Positions 33,634 to 48,100 of a DNA stretch of 64,000 nucleotides are shown here, in pieces; the stretch's first letter is position 1, and each line of letters starts with the position of its first letter. Where the stretch lies: contig JBCAQO010000015.1 in the NCBI GenBank assembly GCA_039111635.1, positions 248,001-312,000 of the forward strand. Direction: 5' to 3'. This DNA comes from Heterobasidion occidentale (Eukaryota > Basidiomycota > Agaricomycetes > Russulales > Bondarzewiaceae). Below the pieces are notes generated by a model. The model did not search any database and was not told the origin of the DNA. It saw nothing but the letters and a program-made list of their open reading frames with translations. Position numbers and translations under genes: made by a program.

Positions 33634-35752
33634 ATGCCCGACGATCTCCCCTCCTCCTCCAGCATCCAGCTCAAGTTCAACAACATGTCCGACCAGCAGC
33701 TGCGCCAGACCATCTCCCAGCTCTCCAACGCAGCCAGCTCCGGCCACTACCAGGCCGTCTTCGCCGCACCCACCCCGCAGCGCTCCAGTACGCTCACCAC
33801 TCTCTCGCCGTCCCGTCTTCTCTGACCTCCTTCCTGCTCACGACCGAACCCACACGCGATCCACGTTTGTGCATCTTGCTTCCCCGCGCGCCAGCCTATC
33901 AGAAGAACATCCAAAACTGGTCCAGCTCCAGCACGCCACCGCCCCGAACGGGCTCAAGGCGGAGCAAGCCAGCCAAGAACAGCAACCTAGCGCCCGCACC
34001 CCCCGCAGCAGCAGCCACAGCGCCCGCGCCCACTCCCACGCCAGCCCCAGCCCCAGCCCCTGCGACTCCCACTCCCCGTGCCCCACAAGCCCCATACCAG
34101 CCCCCGCCGCCCCTCCGCCGCCCTACCCCGCCCAGGACCCCCGCATGGCCCGCCCCCGCCCCCCGCTCCCCACCACCACCCAGGCCCTCCACTCCACCTA
34201 CGCCTCGCGCCTCCGCACAGGCGTCACCCTCCTCATGCAGCCCATCCTCTCCGGCCACGCCGCCTCCGCCGCCGCCGCCACCTCTGCTGGCCTCGCCGGC
34301 ACCGCCGCCCGCCCGCGCCGCGGCGGCGTCGTCAGCTACGCGGACCCCGGCTCGGGCGACGACATCCCCGACGCGGGCGAGGTCGACTCGGACGGTTCCG
34401 ACTTTGTCGCCAGCGGCGGCACCCGCAGCGCCGTGCGCGCCGCCAGGGTCGGCTCCCGCATGGGCCACGGCATGAACGTCTTCCACGCCGCCGCCGCGGG
34501 CACGCCGGGCCCCCCGCCATCGGCCGCGCAGAGGGAGAGGGACGCGGGGAAGATGGAGCTCGACCAGAGCTACCTGGGCATGGTCCCGCCCGCGCGCTTC
34601 ATCACTCCGAAGCCCGTGGGCCCCACCAAACACGAAAACTTGTTGAGTCCTCCTTCCGCTCCGCACCGCAGCCCGCTTTCTGACGCGCGGCGGCCCCGAC
34701 CAGCTCGTACGACGCGCTCGAGGCCCAGGCGCAGCGCGCGACGGCGCTCGTGCCGATCCGCGTCGAGTTCGAGACGGAGACGCACCGCGTGCGCGACTGC
34801 TTCGTCTGGAACCTGCACGAGGCGCTCGTCACGCCCGAGCAGTTCGCGCGCACCTTCTGCGCCGACCTCGACCTCCCGCCCGCGCCGTGGGCCGACACCG
34901 TCGCGGCCCAGATCCGCGCGCAGCTCGAGGACCACGAGGGCGTCGGCGGCATGGAGCTCGCCGTCGACGCCGCCGCCGCCGGCCCCGCGGGCGACGAGGT
35001 GCCCGAGTGCAGGGTCGTCCTCAGCGTGCGTCCGCCCGACCTACTTGTGCACTGTCGCCTCCGGAGCTGATCGTCCGGCATCGCACGCCGCGCAGATCGA
35101 CGTGCAGGTGGACAACCACCACCTCGCGGACCACATCGAGTGGGACCTGCGCTCGCCGCTCACGCCCGAGGCGTTCACGCACCAGCTCTGCCTCGACCTC
35201 GGCCTCTCGGGCGAGGCCGGCCCGCTCATCGCGCACGCGATCCACGAGGAGCTCGTCAAGCACAAGCGCGACGCCATCGAGTGGGGGCTCATCGGCGGCG
35301 CCGACCGCGAGCGCGACGCCGCCGCCGCCGCCGCCGCCGCCACACCAGCAGCAGCAGCAGCAGCGGCAGCCAACACCACTACCGCCGCAGCTGCGGGGGA
35401 GGACGCGGCGCCGAGGGACAAGAGCGGGCTGAGCCTCATGAAGGACAAGACGGGGCTCGGGCTCGGGTGGGGCCGCACGCCGAAGGACGGGCGGGGCCCG
35501 CGCGTGCTGCGGAGCGTGTGGCGGGACTGGCCCGAGGCGGAGGAGTTTGGGACGCGGTGGGAGGTCCTGAGCGTGGAGGAGGTCGAGCGGAGGGAGATCG
35601 AGCGGGAGCGTGCGAGCCGCGTTTGCGTTTGCGTTTGCGTTTGCGGTGGAGGCTGTTTTTCTGGGGCGCTCACTCTTTTTTTTTGGTCGTTCAGGCGGTT
35701 GCGGCGCGAGACGTCGAAGTTTCAGAGCTCGGCGAGGACGAGGCGACGGTGA
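33634..35752 (+). CDS. SNF5: SNF5/SMARCB1 homologue, chromatin-remodelling subunit
   Basis: Four exons: 33634-33787, 33903-34641, 34704-35025 and 35096-35752, 623 residues, in phase. SNF5-type proteins are core subunits of SWI/SNF and RSC remodellers. The N-terminus (SDQQLRQTISQLSNAASSGH) is followed by a low-complexity Pro/Ala/Ser region, then HSTYASRLRTGVTLLMQPIL, MELDQSYLGMVPPARFITPK and the two SNF5 repeats: LVPIRVEFETETHRVRDCFV with WNLHEALVTPEQFA, and DVQVDNHHLADHIEWDLRSP with LTPEAFTHQLCLDLGL. An Ala run (GCC and GCA/GCG codons) interrupts the part after repeat 2. An alternative acceptor at 33894 would give YQKNIQNW, closer to some fungal SNF5 proteins, but then needs one extra base. 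The C-terminus is uncertain: the GTTTGC repeat at 35621 could be the start of an intron ending at about 35695. SNF5 versus SFH1 cannot be told apart. Confidence 0.85.
35318..35341 (+). repeat. GCC trinucleotide repeat (poly-Ala) in the SNF5 gene
   Basis: Eight GCC codons, followed within a few codons by mixed GCA/GCG alanine codons. Encodes an alanine tract between the second SNF5 repeat and the C-terminal region. Confidence 0.85.
35621..35644 (+). repeat. GTTTGC hexamer repeat, four perfect units
   Basis: Four perfect GTTTGC units near the 3' end of the SNF5 frame. Translated, they give alternating Val-Cys, unlike the charged sequence around them, which suggests that they are intronic. Confidence 0.85.
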
Positions 35753-36217
35753 CGCGTTGCGGGTCCCGTGCTTGTTGCATGACTTATCATTATATTCTGT
35801 CGCGTCCGCCGCGGACGCGCTCGTCGAGGTACGCATACTGGCTTTTGTTAATACAAAAAAGAAAAAACGAAGACAACCGTGAAGCATCAACGATTGAGCG
35901 TGGTACGTGAGAGCTATTTAAATACAGTGGGTGCGTGGGTGAGAGCGTATTCCATCCGGATACACGTAAACTATGTTAGGCAGTTAGTTAGTATGCTGTT
36001 GGCAGAATGAGACATGCCGAATATTAGCGGTCGACGCGAAGGGAGAGGTACTGCGAGATATTAGAACGAAAGACGAAGGTCGAGTGCGATGTAATCGTGA
36101 ACGGGTCGTGAGTGAAGATGGTCGTACGTGCTGGAACGAAGAAAGTCGAATGGGGGAGAGATCTAGATATGTTTTTTTTTGATGCGCGCAAAGGCGGATG
36201 GACACCGCGCGTGCGTA
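35753..36217. other. Convergent intergenic stretch
   Basis: Between the end of the SNF5 gene and the end of the F-box gene at 36 kb. It is AT-richer than both neighbours and has no gene. Confidence 0.5.
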
Positions 36218-37221
36218 TCACGCACGCACGGCCTCCCAAGCGCCAAAGTCGCCGTGGGCGACCGCGGCCCAGTCCTCGGCCCACTGCTCGTACGTCCGCT
36301 TCGGCGCGCGGGGCAGCAGCACGAAGCCGTCGCGCTGTCCGCGTCTGCGACGCTCTGCACGAGGTGCGCCTCGAAGCCGCCGAAGCCCTTCGCCTCGAGG
36401 TCCTCGAGCTGGACGACGACGACGCGGACGCGCGCGGGGAGGCGCGCGACGCGGTCGAGGGACGCGGCGGACGGCATCCAGCCGTACTGGTCGCGGACGG
36501 GGTCGCGGCCGAGCATGCGGCAGAGGGTCGCCGCGCAGCCGGGCATGAGGCGCAGGTCGGAGAGGCGGAGGCGGTCGAGGTGCGGGCAGGCCGCGGCGAA
36601 GAGGGCGAGGACGGGGGCGGCGGTGGTGGAGAGGTAGCGGCTGCTGGCGAAGTGGAGGCGGCGGAGGCGGGGCATGGCGGGGGCGGGGGCGGAGGGCGGG
36701 GGCATGAGGATGCGCTCGGAGAGGCGGAGCGTGAGGTCGGTGAGGAAGGGGAAGGGGACGGCGCAGAGGCGGGCGAAGACGGCGGACTGGAGCGGGTTGA
36801 AGGAGACGCAGGAGAGCGTGCGGAGGGACGGCGCGAGGAGGCGGAGAAGGCTGTCTAGGAGGTCCGGGAGCACGCGGGCCTCGGCGGCATTGCTGCGGTG
36901 CAGGGCCTCGTGCAGCTCCACGCTGGCGAGGCTCTCTGGGTCCGGTGCAACGAGGTGCGCGTCCGGCACGGAGTCGCGGAGCTGCTTGTCCGAGACAAAG
37001 AGGTGGTGCACGCGCCGGTGCTCTGCGGGGAGCGTGGAGAGGTGGGCATAGGCACGCTCGATGGAGGCGATGCCGGAGATTTCGAGGGTGCGGTGGACGT
37101 AGGGCGCTGCCACCGCACTGATGTACCTGGACGTGAGCGAGAGCGCGCGTGCGGTCGCGCCGCCGTCGGCGCAGGCGAGGTCGAAGATGATGAGCAGAAT
37201 TTCGGGCGGGCAGTCATCCAT
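36218..37221 (-). CDS. F-box protein with leucine-rich middle, intronless
   Basis: Starts at ATG 37221 with MDDCPPEILLIIFDLACADG and SLTSRYISAVAAPYVHRTLE, a short F-box typical of mushroom F-box/LRR-like proteins that recruit targets to SCF ligases. Upstream in-frame codons lack an ATG. The middle has leucine-patterned segments (FLTDLTLRLSERI, PRLRRLHFASSRYL, HLDRLRLSDLRLMP). The frame breaks near 36331, close to the C-terminus. Adding one base gives DGFVLLPRAPKRTYEQWAED and an end GDFGAWEAVRA, a normal C-terminal tail for such proteins, with TGA at 36218-36220 and exactly 334 residues. Without it the frame runs on into an Arg/Ser/Pro-rich sequence to about 36163. No introns are needed. Confidence 0.8.
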
Positions 37222-39184
37222 CGCGTCGCGTCTTAGGCACACTGGCAAAGTATAATCCAAAAACAGGTCAGACAGCTGTCATCGTCGTCGAGCTGCGATC
37301 ACCCACCTAGATAATTCCGCTAATTATGGAGCCCACGCTCGGTGTTGATGAGAGAGTGATGGTTGGGAGAGAGAGGGCGAAACAGGGAAACGAGCAGCGC
37401 TTTTGAGGCATCCTGGTGAAACAATTGGAGGCAGAGGACATGAGCAAAGGGGCTGGTCCTTACGTCAATCTCCAATTGTCTTGCACATCTCCGTCCAGGC
37501 TCGGAAACGGCCGGCTCTCGGCTCGTCCGATCTGTCCTCCACGGTTCCGCGGTCTTGCCGCTCCACCTCCCCTTGCGTGCCAAAGCCGCTCAACGAGGTG
37601 CGAGGATGGTCTCGAATAGATTCACCGCGCTTCGTCGACGACCGCAACCTCGTCATCTGAGCGAGGACGACGCGGTGTGCCCCAATGCAATCCCCTTGAT
37701 TTCCACGGCCACCCACCTTCTGTCTGCGATCTCGCGAGCTTTATATCCCCACAACTTGTGAGTACTCCCGAAGAAGCATCTCACAGCGCTACCCGTGCAG
37801 CGTGCCCGTGCCCGATTGTCCAGTCTGTGGCGCCTTCCATCGATGTGAATCCAAACGAATGCACCTACTTCTGCGACGCCTCAAGGCCTCATGCTTCCAG
37901 TCAATTGTGACACCGCCACCCTCACATATATGATCCGGTCATCAATCGGAAAGGTGCAAGTGACTAAGGGTTCCTGTGATAAAGAAGGATGGAGATCGTC
38001 GGGAGCGTTCAATATGGATATTAGGCATAGATTTGAACTGACCATAGCCGTCGTCGAAGATCCACCGAAACGGGTTGCCAGGAACACATCGGCGGGGTTG
38101 CTGCACCTACCTCGACCACCAATGCCTGCGATGCTCGACGGAACAGACGTTGTTCTCGTTCATGTTGGGTTACTATGACCATGAAACCCCCTTGCTCTGA
38201 ACTCTATGTGTCCCTCAGACAGCATAAAGCGATCATGCGTCGTGACTCCATCCAAAGGCATGGATAGCGGCATATGCAAGGACCGAGTCGTATTGCCGTT
38301 CGAGCGAGGAGCACCAAGAGCGGAAGAGAGTTCCCTGAGGATTCTCCTTGAACCTCCGACGTGGTCTCCCGATATCCATATCCGACGAGTATGATGGCAC
38401 GTGATGAACCCCGGGCGACAGCGTGCATCCTGGTAAGGTGTTATCGCTAACAGTTAACTTCAATGGGGTTGTCTCCTGCAACGAACATCTGTACCGAAAA
38501 GGCGAGACCGATGCCGCTCAAGGATCATATGCAGTGCATACGGTGAGTCGCTGCATCCAAAGCCCTAGCGAGCTCCTCAATCCCTAGTGGGCCTTTCGTT
38601 TGTGGGGATGAATCAGGGCACCAATGAATTCGTTGACAGTCCTCCACCCGCCTTCTTTGGATGCTCAGAAGCACCCGCATGACACTGTTTACGGTATGTA
38701 CAGTATGTTGCTTCATCTGATTCATGTTGATATCCAAAGCTGCACGGTTTACAGCTGCCTTGAGTTCTTTGCCCAATTCCTCGAAGAATTGTGATGTCTT
38801 TTATACATTTCTACTGCCTTGGGGTTATCTCTCGAGCTGGAGGTCCATCCCGCTGCTTGATTTCCAATTTGGGCTTCTATCCGTGTCCCCACTACTCACT
38901 TCTCGGGAGGAAGATGCGGTGAGAGAGGGGATATACACCTCTTCTAGCCACAATACGCTGGATACATGCCAACGAGCAGGATGACTTCACTTCCGTTTCC
39001 CATCTAGAAGGATCCTTCTTTCTATTCACTCTCGGGCTTCAAGGGCAGCTGACTTAGTCCTCCATTCAAAAATGCTATTTAACTCGCTCGTTGCTGTATC
39101 CTCACTCCATCGTTCAATCTCACCTCTGCGAGGCCCTGTCCTTCGATCCTTCGCTTTCGTCTTTTGTGGTCTACTCGTTGCACC
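37222..39184. other. Intergenic stretch without a recognisable gene
   Basis: About 2 kb, with scattered short frames on both strands and no domain. TATTTAA at 39075-39081 may be the TATA element of the secreted-protein gene that follows, about 105 bases before its ATG. Confidence 0.5.
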
Positions 39185-39969
39185 ATGTTATCGTTCTCCA
39201 AGATCGCATCTTTCGCTGTCCTTGCTTTGAGCACCCTCGCCTCCGTATCTGCGATCCCGGTGGTCCATCACGATGCACGGCAGCTCGTCGATATTCCCAT
39301 AATCGTAGACCCCACCATCGCCCCTGTGACGACCATCACAGCGCGCGATGGCTCACAAAATCTCGCGTCCATCTTCGCCAACCTGCACGTGGCGCTACAG
39401 CCCGTCCTGTGTATGTTTTCCTTTCTCTCCGACGCTCTCCTCCAAGATTATAGCTGACATGTCCCTTACAGCGGGCCTCTCCTCGACCAAAGATCCGGTG
39501 GCGTTGGAATCCGGCATCGCCTCAATCACCTTGCTCATCCAGTCCGCGAGCGGTTCCCTTTCCGGTCTCTCCGGCCAATCTCAGTCGCAGATTTTCGCCA
39601 ACCTTGATGGCACTGGCGTGCTCAGCACCTCTGACGTCGCGGGCCTCCTTGGAGGGGTTCTGACCAACGTCTTTGGCACCCTCGGGCCGCTCACTTCGGG
39701 CACGGACGCGATCGCCTCGCTCGACGTCCTCAATCCTCTTTTGTACGTGCATCCTGCGTCCGCTTAGTGCCTTGAACTGATGAGTCATTCTGTGACGGAT
39801 GGTGACGATGTATAGGGGCGTGGTTGTTATATTCTTGAATGTTGTGCTCGGCCTCGTCGGCGTGGCGGCATTGGCGCTTGTCGGCTCCCTCCTGCCCCTC
39901 ATTCTCGTGCTTCTCCCCTCGATCCTGAACATCCTACTCCCCATTATTTTGGGCCTGATTTTGCTTTGA
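39185..39969 (+). CDS. Secreted or membrane-associated small protein, function unknown
   Basis: Three exons (39185-39410, 39472-39742, 39816-39969) join in phase to 216 residues. Residues 1-23 are a signal peptide (MLSFSKIASFAVLALSTLAS, then VSA) with a likely cleavage after Ala-23. The middle is Ser/Thr/Gly-rich with little charge (GIASITLLIQSASGSLSGLS, SQSQIFANLDG). The last exon is almost purely hydrophobic (VVVIFLNVVLGLVGVAALAL, then LPLILVLLPSILNILLPIIL) and ends right after it, with no charged tail. Small secreted proteins with a Leu/Ile-rich C-terminal end occur in many mushrooms; I know of no assigned role. It may coat a surface or insert in a membrane; this is conjecture. Confidence 0.72.
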
Positions 39970-40735
39970 TGATGGTGAGCTATCCCCGATGTGACAGTGT
40001 TCCGCACTACGGGACCGGATGCTTACTTTGAATCTCGCAGATTACCCTGCATTTACAAAGGCGTGCAGGAGGTTGTTTCTTGATGTTGTCGCTGCGAACT
40101 TTTTCTAACAGGGTATCTCGTGTTTGACAAACTTCACTCTTTGAGTCTTGGAAATTTTGATTGATCATGTATTCGGACAAGTTATAAGTGCTGCCGTCTT
40201 TACAGTTACTTTACCGTGGTAACATCATATCTTTTGAATAATCAACTCCTGTTTCTACACTTCTCGTCTGTCGTGTCGATACCGCGAGTTCGCGTTCCAT
40301 TCCCATGCTACAGTCCATCCGGCCTTCTCTTCGCTTCGGACAAAGTCCTCGGCTGCGCCTCGCTCAAAGTGCCGGTCATCGATCCATCGCTTCTATCTCA
40401 TCCACACAGTGTGATGTGCTTCGACTTTGTTTTGTTGAAGGAACCTCAAGCTTGAAGTCCGACCGTGAAGTCTGAACGTGGGGTCCAACACGTGGAGCGG
40501 TTCTTTCAACATACATGAATAGCTCGTGCCTAGCAATGCTCGAGATTTTCTAGCCCGATATTGGGCGTCATGCGTCATGTGCTATCCATGCAGTGTCCAT
40601 CAGAACGCGTCGACGTCGCGTCGCGTTTGGGTCACATGATATAAATTTCCCACGAACAACATGCATGCTTTCTCTGCGTATCATGTTCTTCTCTCTTGTC
40701 TCCTCCTTGACCTCCGTGGATACCAAGCCGGGGCC
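39970..40735. other. Intergenic stretch
   Basis: AT-rich after the secreted-protein gene. It then holds what is probably the former promoter region of the peroxidase relic. No gene is seen. Confidence 0.45.
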
Positions 40736-42724
<1,989 letters not shown>

Positions 42725-43440
42725 ATGTCTTCCAACCTCAACAACTCGGGCGATACCTTCGGCAACGATGGACAGTTTGACAACCTCAGTGGCGGTCGCC
42801 AGCAGCAAGGCGGCCTCTCCGACCAGAGTCAATGGGATCCGAATTCCAACACCTCTGGCCAAGGCAACTGGGACAACAATTCCGGTACGCTTTCGCACCC
42901 CCCTCTTCCTCGATCCTTTCTTCACAGACGCACCCACAGGCGGAGGCGCTGGATTCAACAGGGGTTCTGACACCTCTGGCGGCGGCTTCAACCGTCAGTC
43001 CGGCGACCAGGGGCTGCAGTCGGACGACTACAGCTCTGGTACCCGCGGGTCGTCCGGCTTTGACGACTCCCAGACCGGCGCAGGCATCGGAGGCAACGAC
43101 CAGTCGCGCTTTGGCACCACTGGTTCTAGCGCCGGTTACGATCAAGATGACAATGCGTACGGGGGCGGTCAGCAGCGCGGTGTGGGTACTGGGGGTGGAA
43201 AGGCTTCGATGACTGACAAGTTGAAAGGTTTGTTCTTCGTTTGATTCCTCCGCTTCATCGAGCTCATGCTAGTGTTCGCGCAGGTACCGCTGAGAAAATG
43301 ACCGGCAAGATGACCGGCGACTCGAACCTCGCTCAAAGAGGGCAGGATCGTAAGGTTTGTGTTGAGTTCGCCGCGGTCGCTTCCTCCTGTGCTGATTCTC
43401 GTATGTCGTTCAGGCCGGTGATTTCAACCGCGACTTCTAA
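42725..43440 (+). CDS. Small hydrophilic Gly/Asn/Asp-rich protein with CsbD-like end
   Basis: Four exons: 42725-42884, 42928-43227, 43284-43354 and 43414-43440. They join in phase to 185 residues. The N-terminal two thirds is disordered in appearance: Gly, Asn, Ser, Asp and Gln make up most of it (DTFGNDGQFDNLSGGRQQQG). The C-terminal part reads SMTDKLKGTAEKMTGKMTGD, then LAQRGQDRKAGDFNRDF, resembling the repeated lysine/glycine pattern of CsbD-type stress proteins. No signal peptide or membrane segment. Proteins of this composition in fungi are often abundant under stress, but that is general knowledge of the type, not something the sequence shows. The last exon encodes only eight residues. 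Confidence 0.72.
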
Positions 43441-45160
43441 TCGTTCGTTCAATGTGTGCCCTTCGTGAGTGTGGAGGTGCAGAATAAGAAGATGTCACTG
43501 TACGATAAGTTTTGAAGTTATGTAATCCATTTGTACAACGTATCATTCGTCTGTGATCGTCCAATGTCATCTATATGTTGTGGTTGTCCGAGCTTCTTCC
43601 ACCACATGAAAAATAAGCACACTTTGCTTGGTATCTGTGTCCTGACTGGTCTCATGTCAAAGTCGGGAGTGAGTTGTATGACGTCATGACGTAGCAAACC
43701 ATCGGAGCCGAGTCATCCATTCCCACGTAACTCCAATGCTAATTTCTCAGGTATGAGCTTGGCTCCCACTGGCAGTACGCCCCCCACTTCTGCAGCAACT
43801 ATATTGATGGATACACATCTGACGGTGCGTCTCCTCTACATATATGTCACTCCTTCTTCAACATGTGTTTTTCTCCGCAGTACCACGCCCTTTCTCCACA
43901 CCTCGCGAAGTACCCCCGAAGTGCTGGAGTCATCTACCAAACGTACAACGATCTACTCCTTGGTGGGGCTCTCCAAGATCGTGTATCTTAGATCGGCGTA
44001 ACTAACTTCTACTGCGGCATGCGTCATGGTATATTGGAGACAGCACAGCAATGGAGTGAGTTGGAAGTTGTGGATCTGACATCTTGCGAACGTGTTGGAT
44101 TTAAAGGGGTGCGTCCGGAAATGGTGCGTCTAGAGTGGATACTTTTTCGCACACGGATCATCACCAGCTTTCGGGTATGTGCGCGGATAACGGCGCTTAG
44201 GACAGACGTTCATACGTGGTCCCGTGCTCGCTCGCGGAGGTTCTTTCGATGTCTTGGTGAGTAAACGATGTCATCGCTCTCCGCTCTCATGATGCGTTGG
44301 AAGTTCAAGTCCCTTTGCGACCCAAAACAGGTTGAAATCCGCGTTCGAAGCGTTTGGAGAACCACCAGAGCTGTACCTTGCGATCACTTCAGACGACTCG
44401 TCCCTCGTGTATTACAAGCTGAGTCTAGGGATGACGAAGCCCTCTGTGTGATTAGCCCCACCCAGCGTTCTCGATCTCCCGAGGCACGTCAGCCGGCGAT
44501 AGAGGTGCGGGCTTCGGGGGTGCAAAAAGGCCTAGGAAGGCCTCCACCGGCGCGCCGACGATGTGCTCGTCGCGGAACTTCGGCAGGCAAGAAAGGCAGT
44601 CACAGCTGCAGTATTAGAAAAGAGACGTGGCTCGCTGAGCGAACGCAAAAGATGTCATACAAGTAGAATAGAGGCTGAGGTAGATATTCTTTGTGGCTCC
44701 ACGAGACAAAACACCGGAAAGTTGATTCATGGCGGCAGGGTACGGCAGGGTGGCAGAAGCGCGGAGCTGTAAAAAGCAGTGACGTCAGAGGCGGCGTCGC
44801 TCGTTTTTCGTCGCATCGGGCCTCGTGAAATCCCAAGGCCCTGCACGGGATGCTCAGGAGTCGGATCTGCTTGGGGTGACCATGGAGCAAATTGGGTCAT
44901 CCTCCTCTCCAGCTCGCTAACGTCAGTGCACCGCATTTATCTTTCACTTTCGCATGCCCTTTTCAGAACATCGTCACAACCTCACCTGTGATACATAGCA
45001 GCTCCGCATTGCACATTCTATCCACTCATAAAGCCAACTTCTGAAACTTCTCGAGAGGCGCATACAAAGTCGCCTCGCACGATCGGCTTTGCGTACATAA
45101 CAGGTATGGTTTTGATCCCTGTTTCGCTGTGGAGACACCCTGACCAACAACTCTCCCAGT
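43441..45160. other. Gene-poor stretch with one weak candidate
   Basis: At 43753-43990 two open pieces can be joined by a normal intron (GTGCGT...CGCAG, 43825-43879), giving about 60 residues ending with KYPRSAGVIYQTYNDLLLGG. No family is recognised and no upstream exon is convincing, so it is not listed as a gene. The remainder shows nothing. The 5' untranslated region of the YTH gene is probably at the right end. Confidence 0.4.
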
Positions 45161-48100
45161 ATGCAGCTCTCCCAGGACACGATGTCTTCCATTCTCCAAC
45201 CTTCGCCCCTCGACAAGACCGGTCTCCCCATGGCACAGCCTATCGTGCGTGCGAGCTCTCTAGGTAAGTTATTTAATCTACAATCCCAGTCGTCAGAGTC
45301 CCAACGGGAGATGCCGGCGGACTGTCAACATTAGGAGGCCGCACCTGTCTTAAAACATAGGCATTCTTCTCAGTTCCCCCCAAAAAATCTTTTCTGGCGG
45401 CCGTCGTCGTGTGCGCTGCAGCCGTGCGCTGAGCAAAACGCGTGTCGTGTCTTCCTCACGCTCCACCGTTCTTTCACTCATTTTTTGTTATGCCTGTCTC
45501 CTGATTACGGTTTCCCGTAGGACACTCATACGCCTCCTCTTCGGGCGACAAGCGTATGTGTCACGTCCCTCCTCTCCACGATCGAGTTATGTCCTAAGTC
45601 TCCGTCCTTTTCCAGCAATTTATGAATCGCGTCCGCGCGTGTCCTCCACGACAGACCGCGGCCCGGCCCACGGCCTAGAAAGTTCTACAAGCTTCGACTC
45701 GCCCACCGCTTCATCGCTTGATAAAAGGAATGAAAACCCAGTCGCCATCAATCTAAATAAAATGATGGGTCAAGCTCCCCAACCCCTCGATAGCGGTCGT
45801 CGATCCCGCTCAGCTCGTCGTGGGTCTCAATCTCAGCCCCTTGCACCACCGCACCAAAACCAGCCTCAGCCCTCGCATGTCTTCCCTACTCCACCAGTTC
45901 AAATTTACCAGCATGGTTCGACTTCAACTTTGCCGGATTCTCTTCCCTTCCCTGGATCTCCCCCTGTTTACCAGACAATGCCGCCGTTAAGGCAACGTGG
46001 TAGCTTCGTTGGGCCTCAATACACGATGTCGCACCATCAGCAACCCTCGATGACACATTCCCCGCCTCAGTTTGCATACCCTCGCCCTCCCGGAATTCCA
46101 GGCCCCGAGGCAAATCTCCCCACATGACATATTCTTCCGCTTCTATAGTGCCCATGTATGCGTACGGTTCGGAGACTAACTCGACACAACAACCGTTTAC
46201 GGCAAGCACGCCACCTCTCTATGCCCATCACCCTGCGAATCCCTCCCCTCCTGCACACACCCCTCTCTCCCCTATGCAAAGTCCCTCCAGTCATCCGGGA
46301 CGACCATCCTATCAACCTGGGTATTCGCCTGTTAGATACTCGACCCCTACGCAGTATGTATATGCACCACCGCCTTCGTACTCATCCAGTCCTTCTATGT
46401 ACCCATCCCAGTACGGCCGCCCTCCTTATCCACAGTCATACAGCGACCAGGACGCCGGAACCTGGTGGTACTTACCGAACCCGCCGCCCTCTCACGATGG
46501 AGTGCAGCGGCCTTATCAGAACATGTACGGGATGAGCTACCCTTCCGCTGGTCCCCAAGACGTCGAGCGCCTCGGTTCATCCCAGCACCCCAACTTACCA
46601 TTGCCTCAGTCCCCATCGTCTCAGCAGCGGGCAAGTAGTCAATACGGGCAGATACACATCGACCAAGCTGCTCATTCGGGTGCCGCTCCGTCGTTGTCAA
46701 GGACTTCTCAGCCCCCACTTGCCGCCGCGTTCCCTACACCCGATCCTGTCCTGCCTGCGGTCCCCGACGCCGAGCGACATCCTTCGACTCGCCGACCTTA
46801 TCACCCCAATCCTCCGGAGAATCGCTCGGAATGGGTGATGTGGGTGGGTAACGTCCCTGCTGATGCGACACACGACGAGCTATGGCGCTTTTTCAATCAG
46901 CCGCTGCCACAGCCGAACCCCAGTGAGGCGACTGCTGGGACAGGCGACATCTCCGGCGTCTCCGGCGTCTCCGGCGTCTCCTCGATTTTCTTGATCTCCC
47001 GCACGAACTGTGCTTTCGTCAACTTCACGTCTGAACAACACCTCAATGCAGGCTTTGCTCGCTTTGACGGTCAGACGCTCCGACCTCAGGATCCTCGCAG
47101 CCCTCGTCTCGTTTGTAGGGTTCGAAAGGAGAGCGACGATCTTCGAGCGGGTGTGGGAGGACAGCGGGGAATGGGTTTGCATACGCAGTGGGTCAAGGAC
47201 CAGAAGCAGAAAGGGCGAGAGGTTCAGGGACAAAGGCAGCGAGAGCCAGACGATCTCGTAGAGTCCGCCAGTAGACTTCAGGGTCTTTCGCTCGTGGACG
47301 ATGAGACGCAGAGCCTTCATGGCGGTCGGAGGGCTACGGAACACTCGAACAGCTCGGGGTCATTCGCGAGCACGAGTTCCGGGATGCTGACACAATATTT
47401 TCCCCAACGATATTTCATCTTGAAGTCGTTGACTCAAGTGAGCACCATACCACTCGTGTCTCCGTCATTGCATATTGACGCCCTTTTTAAGTATGACTTA
47501 GACCTCAGCGTTGTTAGAGGTCTTTGGGCGACTCAAAAGCACAACGAGGGGATCCTCCAACAGGCGTTCCGAACCAGCAAGGACGTTTATCTGATTTTTG
47601 GAGTGAACAAGAGCGGGGAGTTCTACGGTTACGCAAGGTGAGGACAGATCGCAAGCCCAGTCTGAACAGTTACTTATCAACGGCGAATAGAATGACGGGG
47701 CCAATATCTTCAGGCGAACAACGCGTTCCGTGGGCTTCGCCTTCCGATCCCTCTTCTTCGACATCGCCTCAATTTCCGTCCATTGCCCCTGGCCATTCAT
47801 ATCGATCTCCGAACCCTCAGCAGGAGGGCGGCGACACGCATCGCATATTTCCTCTCGATGAGCGACGATTTGCGGAGGACTCACCCTTGCCCGTGTCAAG
47901 CTCGCAAGACCTCCGGCCCGGACTCCCGACTCCAGCGATGACAGGACACATCGTGTCCGCTCCCGCTGAACTGCGTGATCCTCATCACAAACTCACCGGT
48001 GGTGGGACGCCGTCAGCCAACTTCAGCCTTGACGTACGGCAAGCTGTCCCGCCTCCAAAAGAGTTCGTCCTAGACAGCTTAGCCCCCGCCAGGGCTCTGA

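Noticed and set aside
33895..34170. Frame shift in the SNF5 gene
   Set aside because: A second acceptor at 33902 keeps the whole gene in frame, so a missing base is not required.
43753..43990. Two-exon small gene
   Set aside because: The splice sites fit, but about 60 residues without any family resemblance is too little to call a gene.
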